Shown: positions 50,961-61,438 of the stretch, one piece after another
Layout: each line of letters starts with the position of its first letter
Position numbering within the stretch: the stretch's first letter is position 1
Source of the DNA: Ruegeria sp. EL01
Lineage (GTDB): Bacteria; Pseudomonadota; Alphaproteobacteria; Rhodobacterales; Rhodobacteraceae
Direction: 5' to 3'
Length of the DNA stretch: 64,000 bases
Assembly: GCF_900313035.1 (NCBI RefSeq)
Contig: NZ_OMPS01000021.1
Location: 1 to 64,000, forward strand
Program-made: the position numbers and the translations under genes
Notes under the pieces: model-generated
What the model was told of the DNA's origin: nothing
Seen by the model: only the letters and a program-made list of their open reading frames with translations
The model's database searches: none

Positions 50961-51458
50961 TCAATAGATATAGCGGATCTGATCCGTCCAATACCGTTCG
51001 ACCCGGCGTAACGACCCCGTGATATCCTCGATCCCTTCCAGACCCAATACGCCCCGGTTTTGCAATCCTTCGGCATGACGGGCGAACAAGTCTGACACGA
51101 CGTCCCGAATTTCCCGCCCGCGAGGTGTCAGTCGAACACGGACCGAGCGCCGGTCAATCTCGCATCTTTGATGGTGCATATACCCCATCTCGACCAGTTT
51201 CTTGAGATTGTAGCTGACATTGCTGCCCTGATAGTAACCGCGGCTTTTCAATTCCCCCGCCGTGACTTCGTGATCACCGATGTTGAACAACAGCAAGGCC
51301 TGGACGGCATTGATCTCAAGCTCGCCGACCCGCTCAAATTCATCCTTGATGACGTCCAGAAGCAACCGATGGAGCCGCTCCACGAGTGCCAACGCCTCAA
51401 GATAGCTGGTCATGAACCCTTTGGTTCCCAACGCGGAGACCTGCAATTCCATACTCAT
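50961..51458 (-). CDS. MarR-family winged-helix regulator (LdtR-like)
   Basis: 165 residues. The winged helix is about residues 40-120 (INAVQALLLFNIGDHEVTAG, ELKSRGYYQGSNVSYNLKKL, VEMGYMHHQRCEIDRRSVRV). The YYQGSNVSYNLKKL recognition region resembles LdtR of Liberibacter and its relatives, which control cell-wall transpeptidase genes. That assignment is by memory of the motif; no such target is next to it. A dimeric cytoplasmic DNA-binding protein is expected. Confidence 0.83.
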   Translation of the reverse strand: MSMELQVSALGTKGFMTSYLEALALVERLHRLLLDVIKDEFERVGELEINAVQALLLFNIGDHEVTAGELKSRGYYQGSNVSYNLKKLVEMGYMHHQRCEIDRRSVRVRLTPRGREIRDVVSDLFARHAEGLQNRGVLGLEGIEDITGSLRRVERYWTDQIRYIY

Positions 51459-51536
51459 CCGACCCTCCGATTCAGTCGTGGTGTTTCCGCCACGATGAAC
51501 CGAAATCCCGAAAAATCGGTTAAGCCGGGTTTTCTG

Positions 51537-51794
51537 TTATTTTTGAAAGGTCTGCGCGATGTCCGCAATCAGGTCTGCATAGGGGGCCGGTGGTTGGACC
51601 TGACCCGTGACCCATTGATACAAATCCTGATCGTTTTCGTGCAGCAACGCATCGTAGGTCTCCAGACCAGCTCTATCCATCGTGGCCAGATTGCGATCTG
51701 CATAGGCAGACAGGATCAAGTCCATTTCCTTGATCCCCCGCCGCATCGAGCGCATTTTCATGCGCTTGATACGGACGTCGCGTGCTTCGGTCAC
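51537..51794 (-). CDS. sdhE: succinate dehydrogenase assembly factor 2 (SdhE)
   Basis: 85 residues with the hallmark RGIKEMDLIL (consensus RGxxExD) and the preceding RIKRMKMRSMRR. The family helps attach FAD to SdhA. Genes for succinate dehydrogenase are not in view. Its start overlaps the stop of the Xre-type regulator as ATGA, which makes the pair translationally coupled. Confidence 0.92.
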   Translation of the reverse strand: MTEARDVRIKRMKMRSMRRGIKEMDLILSAYADRNLATMDRAGLETYDALLHENDQDLYQWVTGQVQPPAPYADLIADIAQTFQK

Positions 51795-52183
51795 TTCGCT
51801 GGTTCCAACATCAGACGCAGCTTTTTCTCAAGACGTGCCGCGCGTTCCGAACTGGCGCGCATTTCGCCGCGGATTGCCCGCAATTCGGCGACGGCACCGG
51901 CAAGGTCGAGATTGGTGTCTTCGGCATCCAGCGGGGCATCCATGCCTTCGCCTTCCCCAGTCAACAACCAAACGATGGACACGTTCACCATACCCGCCAT
52001 CATCGACAACCGGTTTGCGCGGGGTTCGGATAAATCGTTCTCCCAGGCGGCAATGGTTGCCTTCTTGACCCCCAGACGTCGCGCGATCTGAGACTGGGTC
52101 ATTCCTGCTGCTTCGCGCGCGCCTGCCAAACGATCCCCAAATGTTGCTGCGTCCGGTCCGTACCAGTCGGTCTCGTCATTCAT
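51791..52183 (-). CDS. Xre-family helix-turn-helix regulator
   Basis: 130 residues from the ATG at 52183, with GGAG seven bases upstream. The HTH_3 domain is ATFGDRLAGAREAAGMTQSQ then IARRLGVKKATIAAWENDLS (about 14-65). A coiled-coil-like C-terminus (LRAIRGEMRASSERAARLEK) follows. It overlaps sdhE by four bases. A GTATAC palindrome lies upstream, close to its promoter, a possible self-binding site. Confidence 0.83.
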   Translation of the reverse strand: MNDETDWYGPDAATFGDRLAGAREAAGMTQSQIARRLGVKKATIAAWENDLSEPRANRLSMMAGMVNVSIVWLLTGEGEGMDAPLDAEDTNLDLAGAVAELRAIRGEMRASSERAARLEKKLRLMLEPAK

Positions 52184-52254
52184 TTGGGGCTCCAATTCTA
52201 TTTTTGTATACTGCTTGATCGTCATTCGGGCGCACCCTATGACAGTCAGGTTGA

Positions 52255-53478
<1,224 letters not shown>

Positions 53479-53514
53479 TAGCCCGGTAGCAACGGGTAGA
53501 GTCTCAGCCAACTT

Positions 53515-53541
53515 GCCCTGCCCGCTTGGACAGGGCTTTTT
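53515..53541 (+). terminator. intrinsic terminator of the aspartate aminotransferase gene
   Basis: Stem GCCCTG / CAGGGC with a 10-base loop, followed by TTTTT. It begins 37 bp after the stop of the aminotransferase gene on the same strand. Confidence 0.75.
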
Positions 53542-53673
53542 CTGCAGTCCCAATCGCCTGAATTTCTGTGACTTATGAAAATCATACCGCAAAACGACCC
53601 AGTTCCCGCTATGTTTGCTATAACTGATATCGACGGAAACCTGAGGCGTGTCACAAAAACTAAGTGAGGTGGA

Positions 53674-54075
53674 ATGAGCACCCAGTTACCAGAGTACTAT
53701 TTTCGCGTCCGCGAGAACGGAGCGGTCGTGTTCAAGATCAACACTGAAAACCGGCAACGCCGGATCGAGATGGATCAGATCGCTGTCATCAATATCCGCA
53801 ATGGTGAGGTGAAACCGCACGGGCAACGCACATTGTCCGATGCAGATAAGGCCGAAATCGCGCAGTGGATGGAAGATCGCAAAACGCTGCTGGCACAACG
53901 GGATATTGATGATATTCATCGCGCGGTTGATTACCTGAACCTGACCACCCAATGGGCCCAATCCAAGGCCTCGAACGACCAGCTTGAGGATGTGACTGAT
54001 CGGCTTTTGATGGCGATGCACGATCTGCGGTCGGTCCTGGTGCGCAAAAAAGCAGACCGGCTGAGCAAAGAGTGA
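53674..54075 (+). CDS. conserved hypothetical protein
   Basis: 133 residues, starting MSTQLPEYYFRVRENGAVVF after GAGGTGG. It has a short beta-rich N-terminus (RVRENGAVVFKINTENRQRR), then a helical part (AEIAQWMEDRKTLLAQRD, DRLLMAMHDLRSVLV). No known domain is recognised, but codon use and ribosome-binding site support a real gene. It is convergent with the MATE exporter gene, one base apart. Confidence 0.7.
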   Translation: MSTQLPEYYFRVRENGAVVFKINTENRQRRIEMDQIAVINIRNGEVKPHGQRTLSDADKAEIAQWMEDRKTLLAQRDIDDIHRAVDYLNLTTQWAQSKASNDQLEDVTDRLLMAMHDLRSVLVRKKADRLSKE

Positions 54076-54076
54076 T

Positions 54077-55453
54077 CTATTCGGCTGGCACGCCGACTTC
54101 CCGCACAGACCGCATCCAGAACCGGGCCATCAACAGGACGGCTGCGCAAGCCAGACCCAGAACAAGTCCCAACCAGACGCCAATCCCGTCCATTCCCCGA
54201 ACAAAGCCAAAATAGTAGGACGCGGGAATACCCACGACCCAATAGCTGAGTGCGGCCATGACCATCGGAATCTTGGCGTCCTGCAATCCGCGTAACAGGC
54301 CCAGTGCAATCACCTGCGCCCCATCCACAAGTTGGAACAGGGCGGCCATAGCCAGTAATCCACTACCGATTACAAGGATCTGGGTGCGTTGCGGATCATC
54401 GGCCTCCATGAACAGTGAGATCAACGGCTTGGCGCAGGTCAGGAACAATATCACCGTCAGAACGGACATCACTAGCGACATGCCGGTCACAGCAATCGCG
54501 CCTTTCTCCAGATGCGCACGATCCTTTCGCCCCAGTGCGTTGCCTGCCCGGATGGTTGCCGCGTTCGAAAGACCCAGATGCACCATGAAAGTGGCCGAGG
54601 CCAGGTTCAGTGCGATTCCATGCGCGGCCAGCGGCACCTGACCCAGCCATCCCATCATGATGGCAGAGGTTGCAAACAGGGTAACCTCGGCAAGTGTGGT
54701 CAGCCCAATGGGCACCCCCAGGCGCAGAACGCTAAAGAACATCTCCCAATCCGGGCGCCAGAACCGTTGGAACAGGCTGTGCTCGGGCAATACACGTATG
54801 GCGTAGATAACAACCGCAATCAAAGACACAATCTGCGTCACGATCGACGCAGTGGCGGCCCCCATCACACCAAGCTCGGGCGCACCCCAATTTCCGAAGA
54901 TCAACGCATAGTTGGTCACCCCATTGACCAAGGCGGCCACAACGGTGATCCACAAAACGATCTGTGTTCTCTCCAACGCGGCGAGGTAGGATTTCACCAC
55001 CATCACCAGCAGAGCCGGGAACAATCCCCACCCTGCAATGCGCAGATATTCTGACGCGATTTCAGCGACTTGTGGGTCTTGTTTAAGGGCGATGAAAACT
55101 GGGTAGGACCACCAGAGTAACGGCATCACCAGTGCTGCATAAAGCAATGACAACCACAGCCCCATGCGCGTTGACCGCCGTATACTGGTTTCATCCTCTT
55201 CTGCTGCTGCAGTCGCAACCATCGGCATAACCGCCCAGCCAAAGCCGGCGCCAAACAAAAACAAAACGAAATAGTAGCTGCCAGCCAATGTCACGGCGGC
55301 CAGCGCTTCGACCCCGTACCACCCCAGCATGATTGTATCCGTCAGGCTGATCGCAAACTGCGCCAGATGCCCACCGACCAGCGGCAGGCCCAGAACAGCA
55401 ATGGCGCGGAAATGGCCGGGATATGTCATCACCTTGATCATCATTCCAGCCAT
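54077..55453 (-). CDS. MATE family efflux transporter
   Basis: About 458 residues with 12 hydrophobic segments. It belongs to the NorM-like group: FRAIAVLGLPLVGGHLAQFA near the N-terminus, GADGVEALA-like YGVEALAAVTLAGSYYFVLF, FFSVLRLGVPIGLTTLAEVT at the start of the second half, and NAATIRAGNALGRKDR. Such transporters export cationic drugs with Na+ or H+. The start is uncertain: candidates at 55453 and several Met codons shortly after (MMIKVMTYPGHF); a longer frame reaches 55477. Confidence 0.88.
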   Translation of the reverse strand: MAGMMIKVMTYPGHFRAIAVLGLPLVGGHLAQFAISLTDTIMLGWYGVEALAAVTLAGSYYFVLFLFGAGFGWAVMPMVATAAAEEDETSIRRSTRMGLWLSLLYAALVMPLLWWSYPVFIALKQDPQVAEIASEYLRIAGWGLFPALLVMVVKSYLAALERTQIVLWITVVAALVNGVTNYALIFGNWGAPELGVMGAATASIVTQIVSLIAVVIYAIRVLPEHSLFQRFWRPDWEMFFSVLRLGVPIGLTTLAEVTLFATSAIMMGWLGQVPLAAHGIALNLASATFMVHLGLSNAATIRAGNALGRKDRAHLEKGAIAVTGMSLVMSVLTVILFLTCAKPLISLFMEADDPQRTQILVIGSGLLAMAALFQLVDGAQVIALGLLRGLQDAKIPMVMAALSYWVVGIPASYYFGFVRGMDGIGVWLGLVLGLACAAVLLMARFWMRSVREVGVPAE

Positions 55454-55683
55454 ATGCGCGGCCCGAGTTCGGGACAAGAGCGGATCGTTGAAATTTCAAT
55501 TTGAGATCCGGAATCCGCATATTAACCTGCGCCCCAGCCAAAGACGACTTCTGCGCCAGACTTGTCCAGTGAAGACAGGAATGGGGTATAGCGTTTCTGG
55601 CAATCACCGCTTGGTTGGCATCGGGCGTGTTTCCCTTGCCGGACTGAAAATACTGGCAATACTGAACAGAGAAGGTGGGCATC

Positions 55684-56562
55684 TTGGAAACCAAACTCTT
55701 GGACCTGAACGGGCAACCCTTTTATGTCAGAACTTGGGGCGCACCCGAAAAACCACCTCTGCTAATGCTGCATGGGTTTCCCGAGTACGGCGGTGCGTGG
55801 AGCGATCTTGCCCCCCACTTGACCAACTGGTTCTTTTGCATTGCACCAGATCAACGCGGCTATGGGCAAAGCTGGGCACCGGAGGGTGTTGAAAACTATG
55901 CGCTGTCCCAACTGGTCTCAGATATGGCAGCGCTGATCGAGCAAGCATTTCAACGGGTCATTGTGCTTGGTCACGACTGGGGCGCCTCGGTTGCTTATGG
56001 TCTGGCAATGTTTCGACCAGATTTGGTAGATCGTTTAATCATTGCAAACGGTGTTCACCCGGTCCCGTTTCAACGCGCAATGGCATCGGGCGGACCACAA
56101 TCCAAGGCCTCGCAATACATCAACAGCCTGCGTGCGCCGGACGCGGCCAAACGGTTTTCGGCCAACAACTACTCCAGGCTCGAGCAGTTCTTTCGCCACG
56201 GGATGGGTCTGGATTGGTTGTCGGATAGGAAAATGGACGCCTATCGCACAGAATGGGCGCGCCCCGGACGGCTGGAGGCTATGTTGAACTGGTATCGCGC
56301 CTCGCCGCTGGTCGTGGCTGCCCCAGGCCGGCCTTGCACTGATCTGCCCGAATTGCCTGTAGATCGGCTGCACGTCTCCTGTCCACATCTTTTGCTGTGG
56401 GGTCCTGAGGATAAGGCGCTACTGCCCGAATCCACAGAAGGGTTGGAAGATTTCGCGCCAAACCTGACCCGCGTCACGATCCCCAAAACCGACCACTGGT
56501 TGCACCATCAAAAACCTGAAGCGATGGCACAGGCGATTCTTGATTGGACCTCAACGGACTGA
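55684..56562 (+). CDS. alpha/beta hydrolase (epoxide hydrolase-like)
   Basis: About 292 residues. A TTG start at 55684 is preferred because AAGGTGGG lies eight bases upstream; a GTG at 55675 is the alternative. HGFPEYGGAWSDL is the HGxP oxyanion motif, RVIVLGHDWGASVAYGLAMF holds the nucleophile Asp in the DWG arrangement of epoxide hydrolases and haloalkane dehalogenases, and TKTDHWLHHQKPE-like IPKTDHWLHHQKPE holds the catalytic His. The nucleophile type suggests an epoxide hydrolase or dehalogenase rather than an esterase. Confidence 0.83.
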   Translation: METKLLDLNGQPFYVRTWGAPEKPPLLMLHGFPEYGGAWSDLAPHLTNWFFCIAPDQRGYGQSWAPEGVENYALSQLVSDMAALIEQAFQRVIVLGHDWGASVAYGLAMFRPDLVDRLIIANGVHPVPFQRAMASGGPQSKASQYINSLRAPDAAKRFSANNYSRLEQFFRHGMGLDWLSDRKMDAYRTEWARPGRLEAMLNWYRASPLVVAAPGRPCTDLPELPVDRLHVSCPHLLLWGPEDKALLPESTEGLEDFAPNLTRVTIPKTDHWLHHQKPEAMAQAILDWTSTD

Positions 56563-56605
56563 GCGACGTCCCGCTGACTCAAACGCACCAGCGCTGCGAC
56601 TCGAT

Positions 56606-57214
56606 TCACTTATGGCCCCAGTCTTGAGGGTTGTCCGAGTTGTTCGGCGACAGGCCCAGAACATCTCCGTCGGTAGAGCATCCCAACCCCAGAACAGTCC
56701 GGTTTGCATAGGAAAAATACGCGCAGACCTGATTGATCTCGAGGATTTCTCCATCATCCCATCCAACGTCCCGCAGTTTAACGACATCCCCTTCCACCAG
56801 ATCGGCCGGAGCTTCGGTCAGTTGCCGAGCATACTCCATCGCCGCAACCTGCCGTGCGTCCAATGGCGCGTCTTCTGGTCTGCCCACTTCGATCGCCGCG
56901 CGAATTGCGTTGCCACGCGCTGTGTCGCCGAGAAGTCGCTGCAACCCATTGAAATGATGTTCGACACAATAGCCGCAGCGGTTCAGCGAACTGACCCAAA
57001 CGCCCAGAACTTCAAGAAACCACTTGGGGATCTGATTGCCCGAATGGTGCAGCACATTCTTGTAGATCGCCATATGGCCTTCCATCGAATGCGGTCGCAA
57101 GGAATGCACCATCATGATGTTGTCGACATTATTGTCCGGGCCGGTGACCCGTTCATAGAGTTTCCGCAGCCTGCCGGTCGCCTCATCAAACGGCACGGTC
57201 TTGATCCAACTCAT
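56606..57214 (-). CDS. AhpD-like peroxidase-related protein (carboxymuconolactone decarboxylase fold)
   Basis: 202 residues. The redox motif is VSSLNRCGYCVEHHFNGLQR (CxxC with following His), as in the alkylhydroperoxidase AhpD-like core family annotated as peroxidase-related. Helical context is typical: MMVHSLRPHSMEGHMAIYKN upstream and EILEINQVCAYFSYANRTVL downstream. The protein probably reduces peroxides with an unknown partner. Divergent from the isocitrate lyase-like gene. Confidence 0.86.
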   Translation of the reverse strand: MSWIKTVPFDEATGRLRKLYERVTGPDNNVDNIMMVHSLRPHSMEGHMAIYKNVLHHSGNQIPKWFLEVLGVWVSSLNRCGYCVEHHFNGLQRLLGDTARGNAIRAAIEVGRPEDAPLDARQVAAMEYARQLTEAPADLVEGDVVKLRDVGWDDGEILEINQVCAYFSYANRTVLGLGCSTDGDVLGLSPNNSDNPQDWGHK

Positions 57215-57419
57215 CTCGCCTGTTCTCCTTGTTTTCGATTGCCATCCGAAGGTTAGAAGGTGTTTTCGCCGGTTACGAGGTGAATTCGAAAATCAACCTT
57301 CATGATCTCCGAAGGTGTATCGAACAATTAGGATGTACCCAATGTTGACCTCGCCACGTGTTGCAACGAATGTTGGTTGTCGCGAACTGTTTTGACACCA
57401 ATCGAAAGAGGATCTTGCC

Positions 57420-58220
57420 TTGCACCGCAACGAATTGACCAACCGCTTCCGCGAACTTCACGTTCCAAACAAGCCGGTGGTGATGCCGAACCCCTGGGAC
57501 ATCGGGTCCGCGAAAGTCATGGCGCGCTTAGGTGCGCTGGCGACGACCTCATCAGGGTATGGGTTCACGCAAGGACTGGCTGATGGCGGGCAGATGACGC
57601 GTAACTTGGCCCTGCAGCATGCAACCGAAATATGCGCTGCAGTCGATGTACCGGTGAACGGCGATTTTGAAAACGGATTTGGCGACAGCCCCGAGACAGT
57701 TGCCGAAACAGTGCAGTTGGCGGCAGAGGCAGGTCTAGCCGGCGTTTCGATTGAAGATACTGCCTTCCCAGGGGCAGGTTCCTATCCATTTGAACTTGCT
57801 CTGGCCCGCATAGAGGCGGCAGTCACCGCTGCTCGCGCGGCGGGAATTGTGCTGACGGCCCGGGCAGACGGTTGGCAGTTGCGAAATTATGATCAGGCCG
57901 AGGCATTGAGACGCTGCCAAGCGTTCGCCCAAGCAGGCGCTGATGTGATCTATGCCCCGCTGGTCGATGCGGACACCGCACGCGCTTTGGCCGCCACTGG
58001 AACACTGGTCAACATTCTGGCCGCAGGCGATATGCGTGATCTGACCACGCAACAGATGGGGGCGCTTGGTGCATCCCGCATTTCAATTGGCGGAGGGCTT
58101 GCCAGAGTTACTCAGCAAGTGACCATTGAAGGTACTCGCGCAATGCTGGAGCGGGGCGATTTCACCATCCTGAAAGGCGCAGCGAATATAGCAGAAATCG
58201 AAGCGCTGTTGACCAGATGA
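57420..58220 (+). CDS. isocitrate lyase/PEP mutase superfamily protein
   Basis: 266 residues from a TTG start with GAGGA eight bases upstream. The TIM barrel has VVMPNPWDIGSAKVMARLGA, SSGYGFTQGLADG, VPVNGDFENGFGDSPETVAE and GVSIEDTAFPGAGSYPFELA; the metal-binding Asp and Glu are in NGDFENGFGD and SIEDT. The family cleaves or forms C-C or P-C bonds of 2-oxo or methyl-isocitrate-like substrates, with others acting as oxaloacetate decarboxylases. The lack of the KKCGH motif of isocitrate lyase makes a lyase of small 2-oxoacids the simplest guess. Confidence 0.82.
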   Translation: MHRNELTNRFRELHVPNKPVVMPNPWDIGSAKVMARLGALATTSSGYGFTQGLADGGQMTRNLALQHATEICAAVDVPVNGDFENGFGDSPETVAETVQLAAEAGLAGVSIEDTAFPGAGSYPFELALARIEAAVTAARAAGIVLTARADGWQLRNYDQAEALRRCQAFAQAGADVIYAPLVDADTARALAATGTLVNILAAGDMRDLTTQQMGALGASRISIGGGLARVTQQVTIEGTRAMLERGDFTILKGAANIAEIEALLTR

Positions 58221-58423
58221 GCCAAAAGGCCGATGGCCCTTCTCGCAGGTCATGTAAATGCGGCAATGGTCGCCGAACCGGTTAACGGATTTTTTGCTCA
58301 AGGTGTAAGTTCTACTTCTTGCCGACAATCAAAGGCAAACCATCCACAACACCTCGCGTCCCTCTTCCCCCGGACCACATCACCTGCCATAATGGGGGAA
58401 ACTTTAAAACAAGAGCAGCACAC

Positions 58424-60382
58424 ATGCCTGACGATCTGTTGACGCCCAGCGCGACCTCCACCTATGACGCCTCGTCCATCGAGGTGCTCGAAGGGCTGGA
58501 ACCGGTTCGCAAACGCCCCGGCATGTATATCGGTGGCACGGATGAGCGTGCGCTGCACCATATGGTGGCCGAAATCCTCGACAACTCGATGGACGAGGCC
58601 GTGGCAGGCCACGCCAACCGGATTGAGGTGGAGCTGCACGGCGATTACGCCCTGACAGTCCGCGACAACGGGCGTGGCATCCCCATCGACCCGCACCCCA
58701 AGTTCCCCGACAAATCCGCGCTTGAAGTCATCCTATGTACCTTGCACGCAGGCGGCAAATTCTCGGGCAAAGCCTACCAGACCTCGGGCGGTTTGCACGG
58801 TGTGGGGGCTTCTGTGGTCAACGCGCTGTCGGATTCAATGGTGGTGCAGGTCGCGCGTGACAAGCAACTGTTTGAACAGCGGTTTTCGCGCGGGGTCCCT
58901 TTGGGGCCGGTGGAAAAGATCGGCGCGGCGCCCAACCGGCGCGGCACCACGGTGACCTTCCACGCCGATCCCGACATCTTTGGCCATCACAAGTTCAAAC
59001 CGGCGCGACTGTTTAAATCCATCCGATCCAAGGCTTACCTGTTCTCGGGCGTTGAAATCCGTTGGAAAACCGCGATCGACGATGGCGAAACCCCGACCGA
59101 GGCGAGTTTCCACTTCCCCGGTGGCCTGTCGGATTACCTGAAAGAGACGATGAACGGATCGTCTACCTATGCCGAGCAGCCTTTTGCGGGCACTGTGGAC
59201 TTTACCGAGAAGTTCAACGCCCCCGGCAAGGTCGAGTGGGCGATCAACTGGACGCCTTCGCGCGACGGGTTCATCCAGTCCTACTGTAACACCGTCCCCA
59301 CCCCCGAAGGCGGCACGCATGTGGCCGGGTTCTGGGCGGCTGTGCTCAAGGGGATCAAAGCGTATGGCGAGCTGATCAACAACAAGAAAGCCGCGCAGAT
59401 CACCCGCGACGACCTGATCACCGGTGGCTGCGCGCTGGTGTCGTGCTTTATCAGTGAACCCGAGTTTGTCGGCCAAACCAAAGACCGCCTTGCCACGGTC
59501 GAGGCGCAGCGGCTGGTCGAGAACTCTGTCAGGGATCACTTCGATAACTGGCTCGCCGCGGACACAAAGTCCGCGGGAGCCATTCTTGATTTCCTGATCC
59601 TGCGCTCGGAAGAGCGCCTTCGCAGGCGGGCCGAGAAAGAAACACAACGCAAGTCCGCCACTAAAAAACTTCGTCTTCCCGGCAAGTTGGTGGACTGCAG
59701 TAGTTCAACACGGGACGGCACGGAATTATTCATTGTCGAGGGCGATTCTGCGGGCGGGTCCGCCAAAATGGGCCGCAACCGCAAAACACAGGCCCTGCTG
59801 CCCCTGCGCGGCAAAATCCTGAACGTGCTGGGCGCGGCCAGTTCCAAACTGGGCACTAATGCCGAGATCAATGACCTGACCCAAGCGCTGGGTGTGGGCC
59901 TTGGCACCCGCTTCAACGTCGACGACCTGCGCTATGACAAGATCATCATCATGACCGACGCGGATGTGGACGGGGCGCATATCGCGGCGCTCCTGATGAC
60001 GTTCTTCTTTACCCAGATGCGGCCCATGATTGACGCGGGTCACCTGTACCTCGCCTGCCCGCCTCTGTACCGCCTGACCCAAGGCGCCAAACGCGTCTAT
60101 TGCCTGGACGAGGCCGAGCGCGATGAGTGGATGGAAAAAGGTCTTGGCGGCAAGGGCAAGATCGACGTGTCCCGTTTCAAGGGCCTCGGTGAGATGGACG
60201 CCAAGGACCTGAAAGAGACCACGATGGACCCCGCGTCCCGGAAATTGATCCGCGTCACCATCGACGAGGATGAACCCGGCGAAACCGGCGATCTGGTCGA
60301 GCGCCTGATGGGCAAAAAACCCGAACTGCGGTTCCAATACATTCAGGAAAACGCCCGGTTTGTGGAGGAGTTGGATGTTTGA
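58424..60382 (+). CDS. parE: DNA topoisomerase IV subunit B
   Basis: 652 residues from the ATG at 58424. The GHKL ATPase part has EVLEGLEPVRKRPGMYIGG, DNSMDEAVAGHAN and VRDNGRGIP; the QTK loop and transducer follow, and the TOPRIM domain shows FIVEGDSAGGSAKMGRNRKT (EGDSAGG) and MTDADVDGAHI. The C-terminus ends YIQENARFVEELDV. The length and motifs favour ParE over GyrB (no GyrB-specific insertion). With ParC it decatenates daughter chromosomes. The next gene begins at the base after its stop. Confidence 0.94.
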   Translation: MPDDLLTPSATSTYDASSIEVLEGLEPVRKRPGMYIGGTDERALHHMVAEILDNSMDEAVAGHANRIEVELHGDYALTVRDNGRGIPIDPHPKFPDKSALEVILCTLHAGGKFSGKAYQTSGGLHGVGASVVNALSDSMVVQVARDKQLFEQRFSRGVPLGPVEKIGAAPNRRGTTVTFHADPDIFGHHKFKPARLFKSIRSKAYLFSGVEIRWKTAIDDGETPTEASFHFPGGLSDYLKETMNGSSTYAEQPFAGTVDFTEKFNAPGKVEWAINWTPSRDGFIQSYCNTVPTPEGGTHVAGFWAAVLKGIKAYGELINNKKAAQITRDDLITGGCALVSCFISEPEFVGQTKDRLATVEAQRLVENSVRDHFDNWLAADTKSAGAILDFLILRSEERLRRRAEKETQRKSATKKLRLPGKLVDCSSSTRDGTELFIVEGDSAGGSAKMGRNRKTQALLPLRGKILNVLGAASSKLGTNAEINDLTQALGVGLGTRFNVDDLRYDKIIIMTDADVDGAHIAALLMTFFFTQMRPMIDAGHLYLACPPLYRLTQGAKRVYCLDEAERDEWMEKGLGGKGKIDVSRFKGLGEMDAKDLKETTMDPASRKLIRVTIDEDEPGETGDLVERLMGKKPELRFQYIQENARFVEELDV

Positions 60383-61438
60383 ATGGAACTGACTGAATTT
60401 AAAACTTTTCTCTCATCAAACTACAAAAAGCTAAAGAAGTTAGAAGAGGCAGCGGAACGCATTGCTCGCCACGCATTAGAAGAAGCGGGAATACCAATTT
60501 TGGACGTGACACATCGCCTAAAGGATGTGCCAAGCGCCGAAAACAAGCAGCGAAGCAAAAAGTATGAGAACCCTGAGTCGGAAATGACCGACCTAGTTGG
60601 CCTTAGAGTGATAGTTTATCTCGAAAGTGACGTGGAGCGCACCGAGAAGGCGCTTAGAAGTTGCTTTGAGGTTGATGAAAAAAACTGCGTCGACAAAAGA
60701 AAGAAATCTGTGGATCAAGTCGGCTACAGATCATTGCATTTGGTTTGCAGCCTTGGTGGAAGTCGAAAAGACATTCCAGAGTATAAAGACTTTTTTCAAA
60801 ACAAGTTCGAAATACAGATAAGAACAGCCTTGGAGCATACGTGGGCTGAGATAGAGCACAAGCAGAATTACAAGGGTAGAAACATCTTACCGGAGAACCT
60901 TCAAAGAAGGCTGATGATTTTAGCTGGTGCTTTGGAATTGTTAGATAATGAGTTTTCCAACATCGTAAGCGAAGCGCAAACTTACGGAGAATTGGTTTCC
61001 GAGAGTAACATAAGTGTTCTTGAAGATGAAATTTCCGTGACTTCTGCCGAAGCACTGCTAGCGGACTTTGCGAAGCGGCACGATCGTAGAATTGAGGCAG
61101 TTGTGCCACCAAAAGATCGAATTATAGATGAGTTAAAGAATTTTGGAGTTAACACCAACTCAGAGCTAAAGAGCTTGCTGGAAGAGACTATAGATATCAT
61201 CAGAAACCCTAACGAACACTTCTCGCTATTTGGTACTTACCGAGATGCCATGATGATAAAAGACTTGGATAGGTTCCTCAGAGATGCGTACAAGGGCGGT
61301 TTCACCTTTATGCGTGACGAAGTAGATTTTCTGGAAGGCGTATGCGGCTACAAAAACGTCCCGGAAAAACTCGCTCACTTTGGAGCCGACTTTGATCCGG
61401 TGTATTGGCACGAAGTAACTCAAGTAGACTATCGTTAG
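60383..61438 (+). CDS. RelA/SpoT synthetase-domain protein (small-alarmone-synthetase-like)
   Basis: 351 residues. The RelA/SpoT synthetase motifs are present: SEMTDLVGLRVIVYLESDVE (D-x-x-G-x-R), DQVGYRSLHLVCSL (GYRSLH) and FEIQIRTALEHTWAEIEHKQ (QIRT and HxWAxxEH), all in about residues 60-175. There is no HD hydrolase, TGS or ACT domain; residues 180-351 are a C-terminal part I do not recognise. It could make (p)ppGpp/pppApp or be the toxin half of a phage-defence module. Its GC (about 33-43% in 60-base samples) is far below its neighbours, and it abuts parE exactly. Confidence 0.82.
   Translation: MELTEFKTFLSSNYKKLKKLEEAAERIARHALEEAGIPILDVTHRLKDVPSAENKQRSKKYENPESEMTDLVGLRVIVYLESDVERTEKALRSCFEVDEKNCVDKRKKSVDQVGYRSLHLVCSLGGSRKDIPEYKDFFQNKFEIQIRTALEHTWAEIEHKQNYKGRNILPENLQRRLMILAGALELLDNEFSNIVSEAQTYGELVSESNISVLEDEISVTSAEALLADFAKRHDRRIEAVVPPKDRIIDELKNFGVNTNSELKSLLEETIDIIRNPNEHFSLFGTYRDAMMIKDLDRFLRDAYKGGFTFMRDEVDFLEGVCGYKNVPEKLAHFGADFDPVYWHEVTQVDYR

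Noticed and set aside
52196-52215. GTATAC-containing stretch before the Xre gene as a confirmed self-operator
   Set aside because: The palindrome is only six bases and could just be part of a -10 region.
57248-57301. Inverted GAAGGTT / AACCTTC pair upstream of the isocitrate lyase-like gene
   Set aside because: Short half-sites separated by 40 bp; likely chance.
58835-59647. 270-codon open frame on the minus strand
   Set aside because: Antisense to parE, which has all its catalytic motifs; high-GC genomes give such frames by chance.
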